The notes under the pieces were generated by a model that saw only the letters and a program-made list of their open reading frames with translations, did no database searches and was not told the DNA's origin. The position numbers and the translations under genes were made by a program. 55,024 nucleotides of DNA from Oscillospiraceae bacterium (GTDB taxonomy: Bacteria > Bacillota > Clostridia > Oscillospirales > Ruminococcaceae), in the NCBI GenBank assembly GCA_003531585.1, contig DQFX01000076.1:1-55024 (forward strand). The letters run 5' to 3'. Below, piece after piece: positions 1 to 8,431 of the stretch (position 1 is its first letter; each line of letters opens with the position of its first letter).

Positions 1-41
1 AACAAGGTTTTTAGAGGTGACCTCACAAAGGAGCGTTATTA

Positions 42-1040
42 ATGGCAGAGAAGGACACCAGCGCACAGCGGCTCAAGCTGCTTTATCTGCGGGATATTTT
101 CCAGAAATTCACCAGCGAGACCGAAGCCCTGACCAGAAACCAGATAACCGACATCCTCTCGGACTACGGGATAACCGAGGGCCGCAAGGCGTTTTCCGAG
201 GACGTGGAGGCGCTGCAAAAATACGGCATGGATATCCGCATGACGATGGGCAGGACGGCTTCCTACCAACTTATGACGAGGGATTTCGAGCTCGCCGAGC
301 TGAAGCTCCTCGCTGACGCGGTAAGCTCCGCGAAGCTGCTTTCCGAAAGCCAGTCGGCGGCGCTGCTCAAGAAGCTCTCCACGCTGTGCAGCGACAAGGA
401 AGCCGCACAGATAAAGCGCACGGTGTACGTCTCCGGGAGGGTCCGGCAGAACTCAAACAAAGCGGTGCTTTACAACGTGGATACTATCCAGCGGGCGATA
501 TCGTCGGCTCCGAAGAAGAAAATATCCTTCCGGTACTTTGAGTACGACATGCGCAAGAACAAAAAATACCGCGACGAAGCGCGTGTGTGCACGCCCTACG
601 CCCTGGTGTGGGACAACGACCACTACTACCTCGTGGCGTGGAACGACCACCGCGGGACCTACTCAAACTTCCGCGTAGACCGCATGGAGAAGGTCGAGAT
701 AATCGACGAACCCGCGCGCCGCGCCGACCCACATTTCGACCTTGAGGACTACATACTGACCCACGTTTCAATGTTCAGCGGCGAGGAATCCGACGTGGTG
801 CTGCGCTGCGACAAATCCCTCGTCAATGCGGTTCTGGACAGGTTCGGCATGGGGGTGCGGATAGTTCCGGCGAATGACGGCGAGAGCTTCACGGTGTACG
901 CCCCGGTGGTCGCTAAGGAGCCGTTTTTCGGGTGGGTGTTCCAGTTCGGCGGCAAGGCCGAGATAATCGAACCGGAGAGTATCCGCAGCGAGTACCTCGC
1001 AATGCTGGACAAAGTCCGCGCAGGCGCCGGGGAGGCTTGA
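42..1040 (+). CDS. WYL-domain transcriptional regulator
   Basis: A 332-residue protein with an N-terminal helix-turn-helix-like region (about residues 10-80) and a WYL domain; the stretch at residues 186-215 carries the family's Y-Y-L-V-A-W core and the conserved arginines around F-R-V-D-R-M. WYL regulators are DNA-binding proteins that sense ligands, often nucleic acid or nucleotide signals; the target here is not visible. A strong AAGGAG site ends six bases before the ATG, which fixes the start. The gene converges with the pyrimidine-catabolism operon, and a hairpin separates the two. Its promoter lies outside the window. The family call is firm; the role is unknown. Confidence 0.85.
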   Translation: MAEKDTSAQRLKLLYLRDIFQKFTSETEALTRNQITDILSDYGITEGRKAFSEDVEALQKYGMDIRMTMGRTASYQLMTRDFELAELKLLADAVSSAKLLSESQSAALLKKLSTLCSDKEAAQIKRTVYVSGRVRQNSNKAVLYNVDTIQRAISSAPKKKISFRYFEYDMRKNKKYRDEARVCTPYALVWDNDHYYLVAWNDHRGTYSNFRVDRMEKVEIIDEPARRADPHFDLEDYILTHVSMFSGEESDVVLRCDKSLVNAVLDRFGMGVRIVPANDGESFTVYAPVVAKEPFFGWVFQFGGKAEIIEPESIRSEYLAMLDKVRAGAGEA

Positions 1041-1045
1041 CGGAG

Positions 1046-1079
1046 TTCCGGGCGCACTCCTGATGGAATGCGCCCGGAA
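1046..1079. terminator. Hairpin between convergent genes
   Basis: An 11-bp perfect stem (TTCCGGGCGCA with TGCGCCCGGAA, 12-base loop) fills the 41-base gap between the WYL gene and the convergent small gene. The flanks are A/T-rich but carry no clean U-tract on either strand. It probably stops transcription from both sides, but this rests on position and stem strength only. Confidence 0.5.
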
Positions 1080-1081
1080 AA

Positions 1082-1495
1082 TTATTTGGCTGACTGCTCC
1101 GGAGCGCGGCGGCAGTTCTCGAGAAGATCCCTTAGCTGCGCTATCGGAACGAAGAACGGCTTTTCGCTGTCGTTCTCCATCTCAATTACCATGAGCGCCT
1201 TCGTACCCCAGTCGTTGAGGGTTATCCGGCGTACCGTGGAGGCTTTGTCCGATTTGGTGTTGATCGACTTCAGCAGGTCATTCATGCGGACGAAGCCGTG
1301 TATCCTGCCGCTGCTGCTCGTCCTGAAGGACAGCTTCTTTGCAAAGGGTCTCTCAATGTCGATTATTACCTTTATCTCGGTTATGCCGCCGGGCAGGTCC
1401 GCCTCCGTGCGGTGCACCGTGCGGAACATCTTCACCGGAATGTAATCCTCCAGCTTCACCGTGGGAGCGTCTGCGTAGTGCTGTGAATTAGCCAT
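1082..1495 (-). CDS. Hypothetical protein, last gene of the pyrimidine operon
   Basis: A 137-residue protein I do not recognise. It has no signal peptide and no membrane segment; it is a mix of predicted strands and one basic C-terminal helix. It begins 19 bases after the aminotransferase stop, with an AAAGGAAGG ribosome site in the gap, so it is most likely cotranscribed with the pyrimidine-degradation genes. A role in that pathway would be guesswork. It ends at the hairpin shared with the WYL gene. Confidence 0.6.
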   Translation of the reverse strand: MANSQHYADAPTVKLEDYIPVKMFRTVHRTEADLPGGITEIKVIIDIERPFAKKLSFRTSSSGRIHGFVRMNDLLKSINTKSDKASTVRRITLNDWGTKALMVIEMENDSEKPFFVPIAQLRDLLENCRRAPEQSAK

Positions 1496-1514
1496 GCTTC
1501 ATCGATCCTTCCTT

Positions 1515-2837
1515 TTAAAGAGTTGCGTCTACCTCGGCGAGGACCTCGTCAAGCTTCACCATCTCCTCGCGGAGCTGCTCAGGGGTGATGATGAGCGGCG
1601 GGCATACAAGTATCATGTTCTCGTGGGAGTAGGTCATGAACTTCTTCGCCTTGAGCTTTCCGATGATGCCGCCCATTACTCCGAGCTTGTCGCCGCCGTA
1701 GGGCACCAGAGGCTCCCTTGTCGCCTTGTCCTTTACCAGCTCCACTGCGGAGAACAGACCGATGTAGCGCACGTCGCCGACGCACTTGTGCTTTGCCTTG
1801 AGTTCCTCAAGTATCTCGCCCAGCACCTTGCCGCTCTTATTTACGTTGCCCAGGATATCGTTGTCCTTGTAGTAGTTCAGGCAGGCAACGCCGGCTGCGC
1901 ATGCGAGGGGGTGTCCGCTGTAGGTCAGACCGCACTGCAATACGTTATCGTCGAAGTAGTCCGCGATCTTCCTGCTGACCGCAACGCCGCCGAGCTGAAC
2001 GTAGCCGCAGGTAACGCCCTTCGCGAAGCTTACGATATCGGGCTTTACGCCGAAATTCTCAAACGCGAACATCTTGCCGGTGCGCCCGAATCCCGCCATT
2101 ACCTCGTCGCAGATCATCATGATTCCGAACTCGTCGCAGATCCTGCGTACGCCCGCAAGGTAGCCCTCCGGCGGGATAATGATGCCGTTGGAGCCGGTGA
2201 TGGTTTCCATAACGATGGCAGCAACCGTGTCGGGACCTTCATAGACGACCTGCTCGCGGAGCTTGTTAACGTAGTACTCGCTGTACTCCTTCTCGCTTGC
2301 GAACGGGAGGTTGTCGCGGTACATGTACGGGTCGAAGAACTTCACGAAGCCGGGGATACCAGGCTCCAGCGGATACCTTCTCGGCTCGCCGGTGAGGTTG
2401 CCAGCGCCGAATGTGGAGCCATGGTAGCTTCTGTAGCGGGAGAACACCTTTTTTCTTCCGGTGTACATTCTCGCCATCTTGATGGCGTTCTCGTTTGCGT
2501 CGGCGCCGCCGTTGGTGAAGAACACCTTCGCGATGTTGTCCGGCATAAGGTCAACGACCATCTCGGCGAGCTTCGAGCGGCTCTCGCAGGCGTAGCTCGG
2601 GCCGACGAAGCAGAACTTCTCCGCCTGCTCCTTGATGGCGTCGATGATGGGGCGGCAGCCGAAGCCCACGTTCAGGTTGACGAGCTGGCTGGACATATCG
2701 GTGTATCTGCTGCCGTCGTAGTCCCAGAAGTAGATACCCTCGCCCTTTTCCACGGCGATGGGGTTCAGCCCCTTCTGCTTTGACCATGACTGTAAATTGT
2801 ACTTGGTGTGGTTGGTTTTGATTTCAGTTGCATTCAT
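1515..2837 (-). CDS. Class III aminotransferase, probable beta-alanine transaminase
   Basis: A 440-residue PLP enzyme of the class III (omega-amino acid) aminotransferase family. The family signature with the cofactor aspartate is at residues 240-254 (M-I-C-D244-E-V) and the PLP lysine is K273 in F-A-K-G. Relatives move the amino group of beta-alanine, GABA or similar omega-amino acids to pyruvate or 2-oxoglutarate. In this locus the expected substrates are beta-alanine from uracil and 3-aminoisobutyrate from thymine, giving malonate or methylmalonate semialdehyde. Its start overlaps the end of the PucR gene by 14 bases, which suggests translational coupling. The family is certain; the substrate is inferred from the neighbours. 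Confidence 0.85.
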   Translation of the reverse strand: MNATEIKTNHTKYNLQSWSKQKGLNPIAVEKGEGIYFWDYDGSRYTDMSSQLVNLNVGFGCRPIIDAIKEQAEKFCFVGPSYACESRSKLAEMVVDLMPDNIAKVFFTNGGADANENAIKMARMYTGRKKVFSRYRSYHGSTFGAGNLTGEPRRYPLEPGIPGFVKFFDPYMYRDNLPFASEKEYSEYYVNKLREQVVYEGPDTVAAIVMETITGSNGIIIPPEGYLAGVRRICDEFGIMMICDEVMAGFGRTGKMFAFENFGVKPDIVSFAKGVTCGYVQLGGVAVSRKIADYFDDNVLQCGLTYSGHPLACAAGVACLNYYKDNDILGNVNKSGKVLGEILEELKAKHKCVGDVRYIGLFSAVELVKDKATREPLVPYGGDKLGVMGGIIGKLKAKKFMTYSHENMILVCPPLIITPEQLREEMVKLDEVLAEVDATL

Positions 2838-4035
2838 AAGAATCGTCCTCCATTATCAGCTTTGAGTTTTCCATGTTGAGCAGTTCCCTCGCCCGGAAAG
2901 CCAGAAGCAGATTCATTTTATCCTCGTCGCTGAAGCTGCTGCCCAGAAGTTCGCGGATCTGTTTGAGCTTGTAGTTCACCGTGTTCCGGTGAACGCCGAA
3001 GATATCCGCGACCTCCTTCACGCTGCAGTCGTTCTCGAAGTAGCAGCGCAGCAGATCGGCGCAGTCGGTGTTGTTCTTGGCGTCGTAGTCCAGCAGCTTG
3101 CCGAGGGTGCTGTCCACGTAGTCCGAGAGGATACGGGAGCTTTCCACGCCGAAAAGCAGCTTGTAAACGCCGATGTCGTGATAGTGCATTACCGGAGCCT
3201 TCTTCATCACGGCGAGCCTCATCGCGGAGACCGCCTCGCGGTAGCAGGAATGTATCCCGTCGTACCCCAGCCCGTTGTCTGAAATGCCGATGTGAACTCC
3301 CGCAGGCTCGGAGCAGTTCTCGCTCACCGCGGCTGCAAGCTGTTCGGCGAGCCTCCCCGCCTCCTGCGGAGTGATATGCTGCCGCACTATCACAAGATAG
3401 TTCTCCTGTATGAATATGCAGGAGGGATACTGCGGGCTTGCGCATATCTTCCGCACCAGGAACCGCATGCCGCGCCACTCGTCGCCGCTCCCCGGCTTGT
3501 CGGGGTGGGAGAGCTGCGCCGCCAGCAGCGTGTAGCTCACCATGTCGTGAAAGCCCCGGCGCTCCAGCACCGGCGCGTACTCGTCGCGGTTCCCCGGCGC
3601 GAAGAACAGGTTGCGGAACGCTCCGGCAAGGCTGGTCTCGCTCTCCTCGTTGGAAATGATCCGGTGGCAGAAATCGTAGGTCAGGTCGATGAGCCTCACC
3701 GACCACGGCACCACGAACAGCGGGAGCGCATTGCACTCGCAGTATTCCATGACGTCCTTCGGAACGGCGTTTATGTACGGTCCTATGTTCACGACTACGC
3801 CCGCCGCGTTCTTGCCCTTGAGCTGCCGCACGAAATCCAGCAGCCAGCCGCTGCCCTTGTGACCGATACCAGTAGTGAACACCAGCTCGTTTCCGTGCAT
3901 GAAGTCCGGAACCTCGCTGTCCTCAACGATGTGTACCCAGCGGACGAAATTATCCATTCCCGCCCTGCCTGCGATGAGCTTCATGCCGTAGGTCTTTTCA
4001 GCGTTCGCGCATATTCTTGCAAGTGTGATCGCCAT
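2824..4035 (-). CDS. pucR: PucR-family transcriptional regulator
   Basis: A 403-residue protein with the N-terminal PucR (purine catabolism regulator) domain at about residues 5-125, a middle GGDEF-like fold typical of CdaR/PucR proteins, and a C-terminal helix-turn-helix near residues 335-375 (V-A-D-I-F-G-V-H-R-N-T-V-N-Y-K). Family members control purine or pyrimidine catabolic genes in response to pathway compounds. It lies inside the operon, 18 bases after preA and overlapping the aminotransferase, so it is the likely local regulator. The start is set by a GAGGAGGG site. No conserved operator could be proved by eye. Confidence 0.88.
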   Translation of the reverse strand: MAITLARICANAEKTYGMKLIAGRAGMDNFVRWVHIVEDSEVPDFMHGNELVFTTGIGHKGSGWLLDFVRQLKGKNAAGVVVNIGPYINAVPKDVMEYCECNALPLFVVPWSVRLIDLTYDFCHRIISNEESETSLAGAFRNLFFAPGNRDEYAPVLERRGFHDMVSYTLLAAQLSHPDKPGSGDEWRGMRFLVRKICASPQYPSCIFIQENYLVIVRQHITPQEAGRLAEQLAAAVSENCSEPAGVHIGISDNGLGYDGIHSCYREAVSAMRLAVMKKAPVMHYHDIGVYKLLFGVESSRILSDYVDSTLGKLLDYDAKNNTDCADLLRCYFENDCSVKEVADIFGVHRNTVNYKLKQIRELLGSSFSDEDKMNLLLAFRARELLNMENSKLIMEDDSYECN

Positions 4036-4053
4036 AAACGCCCTCCTCTCCGA

Positions 4054-5538
4054 TCATCTTCCGGGCTTCTTCACCCGTTTGCTGTGGGTTATCGAGCCGG
4101 TCGGGCAGACCAGCGTACACAGCAGGCAGCCCACGCAGTTCCCGCCGGTGAGGTGCGGCTTTCTGTCCGCGCACATCGCGATCGCCTGGTGTCCGCCGTC
4201 CATGCAGGAGATGCAGCATCTTCCGCAGCCGACGCAGCTTTCCCGGTCAAACACCGGATAGACCACCGTGCTGCGGTCGAGGTCGTCCGCCGGAACTATG
4301 TTCGCGAGCGCCGAACCTGTAAGCTCGCTCAGCCGTGACATTCCGTGCGCCGCCAGATAAGCCCTCGTTCCCGAGATAAGGTCGTCGATTATCCGGTAGC
4401 CGTACTGCATTACCGCTGTGGTTATCTGGATATTCTCACAGCCCAGCGCGATGAACTCCAGCGCGTCATGCCAGCTCTCTATGCCGCCGATACCGCTCAG
4501 CGGCGTCCCGGAAAGCTCCGGACAGACCGCCATATCGTGAATGAACCGCAGCGCTATCGGCTTCACAGCCTTTCCGGAGTACCCCGAAACGGAGCACTTC
4601 CCGTTAACGCCCGGGCAGGAGACCATCGTATCCAGATCGACGCGCGTCAGGCTCTTTACCGTGTTTATCGCGGCTATGCCGTCCGCGCCGCCTTCCTTCG
4701 CGGCTGTCGCGGGGACTTCCATGTTGCCGATGTTCGGGGTCATCTTCGCCAGCACCGGGAGCTTCGTTCCGCGCTTTGCCGCGGCGGTGTAGGCTCTCAC
4801 AAGCTCCGGATTCTGCCCGACGTCGCTGCCCAGCCCCTCGCCCACCATCTGCGGGCAGGAGAAGTTGCACTCGATGATGTCGCAGCCCGCCTCCTCGGAT
4901 AGCCTTGCAAGCTCCGTCCATTCCTCCTCGGTGCTGCCCATTATGGAGGAAACTATCACCTTCGACGGGAACTCCCGCTTCAGCCGCCGTAGTATCTCAA
5001 GGTTCTCCTTCAGCGGGTGGTCGGAGATCTGCTCCAGGTTCTTGAACCCAACGAACGGGGTGGATTCCTTGCCGATGGCGTCGAACCGTGGCGAAACCTC
5101 GTCCGGTCTGATGAAGCCTATCGTCTTGTAGACTATGCCGCCCCAGCCGGCTCTCAGCGCGTTGGCGCACATCTCGTAGCCGCTCGCCACCACCGACGAC
5201 GAGAGGAAGAACGGATTCTCGCACTTCACGCCGCAGAACTCCATCGAGAGGTCTGCGGTCAGTTTCTCAGCCTTCACCGGCTCCGGAGCCGCCTTTATCA
5301 TCTCGCGTATCTTCACCGGAGACTCGTAGTGCAGGCAGGCGCTCTCGCATTCGCCGGAGCATTCCGCGCACCTGGCGGCTGAGACGTACCCGGCGCCGAC
5401 CGCCGCGTTCTCAAACCTTGCCGCCCTGACGAACCGCGCCGGGTCGAAGCCCTCCGGACAAGCCGCCGTGCAGGGAGCCTCCGCGCACAGCATACACTGC
5501 GCCGATTCATTGTTTAGTATCTGTTCTGCGTATTTCAT
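4054..5538 (-). CDS. preA: Dihydropyrimidine dehydrogenase PreA with an extra N-terminal Fe-S domain
   Basis: A 494-residue enzyme that interconverts uracil/thymine and their 5,6-dihydro forms. Residues 100-410 form the FMN-binding dihydroorotate-dehydrogenase-like barrel; C228 in N-F-S-C matches the catalytic cysteine of dihydropyrimidine dehydrogenase. Two C-terminal ferredoxin motifs (C435, C438, C441, C445 and C468, C471, C474, C478) hold [4Fe-4S] clusters. Oddly, residues 1-80 hold eight more cysteines (15, 18, 23, 27, 57, 60, 64, 68) in the pattern of the N-terminal domain of PreT/GltD-type proteins. The FAD/NAD(P)H part that normally follows that domain is absent, and no preT lies nearby. 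The electron partner is therefore unclear. A good GGAGGT site precedes the ATG. Confidence 0.9.
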   Translation of the reverse strand: MKYAEQILNNESAQCMLCAEAPCTAACPEGFDPARFVRAARFENAAVGAGYVSAARCAECSGECESACLHYESPVKIREMIKAAPEPVKAEKLTADLSMEFCGVKCENPFFLSSSVVASGYEMCANALRAGWGGIVYKTIGFIRPDEVSPRFDAIGKESTPFVGFKNLEQISDHPLKENLEILRRLKREFPSKVIVSSIMGSTEEEWTELARLSEEAGCDIIECNFSCPQMVGEGLGSDVGQNPELVRAYTAAAKRGTKLPVLAKMTPNIGNMEVPATAAKEGGADGIAAINTVKSLTRVDLDTMVSCPGVNGKCSVSGYSGKAVKPIALRFIHDMAVCPELSGTPLSGIGGIESWHDALEFIALGCENIQITTAVMQYGYRIIDDLISGTRAYLAAHGMSRLSELTGSALANIVPADDLDRSTVVYPVFDRESCVGCGRCCISCMDGGHQAIAMCADRKPHLTGGNCVGCLLCTLVCPTGSITHSKRVKKPGR

Positions 5539-5564
5539 ATCGTTACCTCCTGCACGGTAAGTTT

Positions 5565-6926
5565 TTATTTTGCCTTATGTTTTGCACATTTAACGAACCT
5601 GCCCCAGCCGCGTTCGCCGACGAACTCGCCGTTATCGAACACCAGCCTGCCCCTGGAGTAGGTCTGAACGGGATAGCCGTGTACCTTCACGCCCTCCCAG
5701 ATGGTGTGGTCGCAGTCGGAGTGCATGTTCTCCTGATGTATCGTGAACTCCTTCGCGGGGTCGTATATGACGATGTCCGCGTCCTTGCCGGGAGCTATCT
5801 CGCCCTTGTCGGTGCAGCCGAATATCTTCGCCGGGTTGGTGGAGCACAGCTCCACAGCCTTCTCGAAGCTGATAACGCCGTCGTTCGCCTTGCCGAGCAT
5901 GTAGGGGTACATGTTCTCGATCCCGGCGCAGCCGTTCGGAATCTTCCGGAAGTCGTTCAGACCCCAGTCCTTCTCGCTCTGCTGGAACGGGCAGTGGTCG
6001 GTGGCGATGGTGTCGATGTCGCCGCGCTTTATCGCTTCCCAGATGGCGTCCTGCGACTCCTGACCCTTCATAGGCGGCGAGCATACGAAGTTCCTGCCGT
6101 CTGCGCGCTTGTAAACGCCGCTGGTGAATTCAAGGTACTGCGGGCAGGTCTCGGCGTAGATCTCATAGCCCTCGTCCTTCGCCTTTGTCACCGCCTCAAC
6201 GCCCTGCTTGTTCGCGAGGTGTACGATGTACAGCGGTGCGTTCGCAGCCTTCGCCAGATTGATGGCGCGCTCGTCCGCCTCGCCCTCCACGAACTCGGGA
6301 CGGCTCATGTAATGATACCACGCGTCGGTCTTGCCCTCGCTGATGTACTTCTCGGTGAGGGTGTTCACCAGCTCGTTGTTCTCGGCGTGCACCGCGATGA
6401 GCGCTCCGAACTCCTTGGACTTTGCAAGGAGCTGGTAGAACACGCCGTCCTTAACGCCGAAATCGTATACCATGAACACCTTGTAGGAGGTGATTCCGAT
6501 GTCGCAGGCGTCCTTTATGCTGTCGAGGAGGTCTCCGTGGATATCCTTGACGCCGATGTGGAACGAATAGTCCACCGCCGCGTCCGGAGCCGCCAGGGCG
6601 TTCCTGCGGTTAAACGTATCGGTCATAGTCTCGTTGAAATCCTGGAGCGCGAAGTCGAACACCGTTGTGGTGCCGCCGCACGCCGCGGCTCTTGTCCCCG
6701 CGAAGTAGTCGTCGGAGGAAACCGTGCCGCCGAACGGCATTGCAAGGTGCGTGTGGGCGTCTATAGCGCCCGGGAGCACCAGCTTGCCCGCTGCGTCCAC
6801 CACCTTCGCTCCGGGGATATCCGGGATACTGCCGACTGCGGCGATCTTCCCGTCCTTTACCGCGACGTCAGCCTTGTAAGAGCCTGTCGCACTGACGACT
6901 GTGCCGTTTCTGATTATCATGTCCAT
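5565..6926 (-). CDS. Dihydropyrimidinase (D-hydantoinase family)
   Basis: A 453-residue amidohydrolase that opens dihydrouracil or dihydrothymine to the N-carbamoyl-beta-amino acid. The binuclear metal site is complete: H58 and H60 (D-A-H-T-H), K149 as the carboxylated lysine (S-Y-K-V), H180 (A-V-H-A-E-N), H236 (I-V-H-L-A) and D310 (T-D-H-C-P). The frame is open ten codons further up to a TTG, but the AAGGAGG site lies eight bases before the ATG at 6926, so that start is preferred. The gene sits 26 bases before preA, in pathway order. Hydantoinases with other substrates look alike; the context supports the pyrimidine role. Confidence 0.9.
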   Translation of the reverse strand: MDMIIRNGTVVSATGSYKADVAVKDGKIAAVGSIPDIPGAKVVDAAGKLVLPGAIDAHTHLAMPFGGTVSSDDYFAGTRAAACGGTTTVFDFALQDFNETMTDTFNRRNALAAPDAAVDYSFHIGVKDIHGDLLDSIKDACDIGITSYKVFMVYDFGVKDGVFYQLLAKSKEFGALIAVHAENNELVNTLTEKYISEGKTDAWYHYMSRPEFVEGEADERAINLAKAANAPLYIVHLANKQGVEAVTKAKDEGYEIYAETCPQYLEFTSGVYKRADGRNFVCSPPMKGQESQDAIWEAIKRGDIDTIATDHCPFQQSEKDWGLNDFRKIPNGCAGIENMYPYMLGKANDGVISFEKAVELCSTNPAKIFGCTDKGEIAPGKDADIVIYDPAKEFTIHQENMHSDCDHTIWEGVKVHGYPVQTYSRGRLVFDNGEFVGERGWGRFVKCAKHKAK

Positions 6927-6963
6927 ATCGAAAGCCTCCTTATATTGTTCTGGCAAACTTGCA

Positions 6964-7012
6964 TTTGTCGGAAAACCAGGCGGAGCTGCTCCCCGCCGGA
7001 CTTTCCGACAAA
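6964..7012 (-). other. Strong hairpin in the dihydropyrimidinase leader
   Basis: An 11-bp perfect outer stem (TTTGTCGGAAA with TTTCCGACAAA) encloses a second GGCGG/CCGCC stem. It ends about 20 bases before the dihydropyrimidinase ribosome site. No U-tract follows on the minus strand, so this is not a normal terminator. It may protect the downstream mRNA or adjust enzyme output relative to the transporter genes; that is inference. Confidence 0.5.
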
Positions 7013-7107
7013 CCCTCGCAGCAGCGGGGGTCTGCCGAAAATGAAACCTGTTTACTTACTTTGGAAAATCAAACCAGGGGTGGTGAGAAAGGTGCAGATC
7101 CTAGGAA

Positions 7108-7147
7108 GGCGTACAATGGCCAGGCTTTGTGCCTGCCATTGTATGCC
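7108..7147 (-). other. Long hairpin after the substrate-binding protein gene
   Basis: Two arms of 18 and 17 bases (GGCGTACAATGGCCAGGC and its near complement) with a five-base loop lie 42 bases beyond the stop of the substrate-binding protein gene. No U-run follows. It may act as an mRNA 3'-end stabiliser or partial stop, raising transporter transcript over the enzymes. Function inferred from position only. Confidence 0.5.
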
Positions 7148-7188
7148 TGACGACGGAGATGCGCCTTTATCGCCGCCCCGCCAGCCCG

Positions 7189-8379
7189 TCAGCCGCCGTA
7201 GTTGGATTTCTTGTATACCAGCACCAGACCAGATCTCTGATATACCTGAGCTACTTCCAGCAGCTCCATGCCGCCCGCGTTGGCGTTGATGAGGTTTGAT
7301 ACCCATGTTACGCCGAAATCAACGGTGCCGTTGTAAACTGCGGTGGTCTCGGAGATGTCGCCGCCGCCGGAGATGATGTCCACGTCAAGGCCGACCTCGT
7401 CGTAGTAGCCCTTGGCCTTAGCAACGTAGTAGCCCATGAACTGAGCCTGCGGCAGCCACTTGAGCTGTACGGACACGGAGGTCTTTTCGGGAGCGCCGTC
7501 CGCTGCCGGGTCGTATGCGAGGTAATCCGCGCTGCGGATATCGTCCAGGGTCAGGGAAGCCAGCTTATCCTTTGAGGCGCTGTCCTCGAGAATGATGTAC
7601 TGCTTTGCGAGGTCGAGGGTCTGCTGCATTGCCGCCTCGTCCATATTGCCCACGTCGGAAGCGGAAACGGTATTGCCGCTCATGTCGGTCGTTACCAGCT
7701 TAGCGACCTCGGAAGCCATATACGCCTGATGGTCTGCGGATACGGAGGAACCTGCCTCGAATACGATCTCCGCAGCCTCGTCCGGGTGCTCGCAGGCGTA
7801 AGCCCAGCCCTTCATCGAAGCGGATACGAACGCCTTTACGGTATTCGGATTAGCCTCTGCGAACGCCTTGGAGGTGAACAGGTTGTCCTCCAGCATCGCA
7901 ACGCCCTCGTCGTTCATGTCGATGATGCTTACGGTGTCGCCGTAGCCGTAGCCGCCGTCGTAGTCGTTCTTTACAAGACCCAGCTCGTTATAGGTCATCG
8001 CGGAAGCCAGCTTGACGCTGTCGCTGTCGAACTGATCCATTGTGAAGTCCTGTGTGATATAGTCGGCAGGGAGTCCGTACTTTGTCAGCAGAGCCTGGAT
8101 CTCGTACTCGTTGCCGAGACCCCAGTTGCCGACAGTGCTTTCAGCCGCTGCGGACTTGATTATCTCCTCGTGGGTCATTGCTCCTGTGGAAGAATCGGAG
8201 CTTTCCTCAGCCGCAGAGCTGTCTGCTGCGGAAACATCGTCTGCCTGAGCGCCTCCATCAGAACTGACGGAGGAAGTGCTTCTCGTGCTTGAAGTTCCGC
8301 CGGAACATGCTGTAAACTGCATGCATGCAAGGATAGCTGCGACTCCTGCAAGTAAAAATCTCTTTCTTTCTGCTTTCAT
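7189..8379 (-). CDS. ABC substrate-binding lipoprotein (NMT1/ThiY type), apparently circularly permuted
   Basis: A 396-residue lipoprotein: signal peptide, lipobox F-T-A-C25, then a Ser/Asp-rich linker to about residue 68. The order of the binding domain is swapped. Residues 82-295 (from G-N-W-G-L-G-N-E-Y-E) match the second part of NMT1/SsuA-like proteins. Residues 300-392 (V-Q-L-K-W-L-P-Q-A-Q-F to Q-R-S-G-L-V-L-V-Y-K-K) match the part that normally comes first. The join lies at the hinge between lobes, and residues 288-300 act as a new linker. The reading frame is intact and the gene lies in operon with two permeases and an ATPase, so the protein is probably used. The ligand is likely a pyrimidine or related base, inferred from context. 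Confidence 0.85.
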   Translation of the reverse strand: MKAERKRFLLAGVAAILACMQFTACSGGTSSTRSTSSVSSDGGAQADDVSAADSSAAEESSDSSTGAMTHEEIIKSAAAESTVGNWGLGNEYEIQALLTKYGLPADYITQDFTMDQFDSDSVKLASAMTYNELGLVKNDYDGGYGYGDTVSIIDMNDEGVAMLEDNLFTSKAFAEANPNTVKAFVSASMKGWAYACEHPDEAAEIVFEAGSSVSADHQAYMASEVAKLVTTDMSGNTVSASDVGNMDEAAMQQTLDLAKQYIILEDSASKDKLASLTLDDIRSADYLAYDPAADGAPEKTSVSVQLKWLPQAQFMGYYVAKAKGYYDEVGLDVDIISGGGDISETTAVYNGTVDFGVTWVSNLINANAGGMELLEVAQVYQRSGLVLVYKKSNYGG

Positions 8380-8431
8380 AGTGTGTACCTGCCTTTCTTT
8401 AATACCTTTTGTTCTATACCAAACGGAAGCG

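Noticed and set aside
1494..2783. Long plus-strand open frame of 429 codons over the aminotransferase gene
   Set aside because: It is a mirror of codon use in a GC-rich gene: no ribosome site, Leu/Val/Arg/His-rich product and no family pattern. Similar mirrors over ackA, GH31, nadB and dihydropyrimidinase were rejected for the same reason.
6927..6956. Ten-residue N-terminal extension of dihydropyrimidinase from a TTG codon
   Set aside because: It would contain the AAGGAGG ribosome site that serves the ATG at 6926, so the shorter start is favoured.
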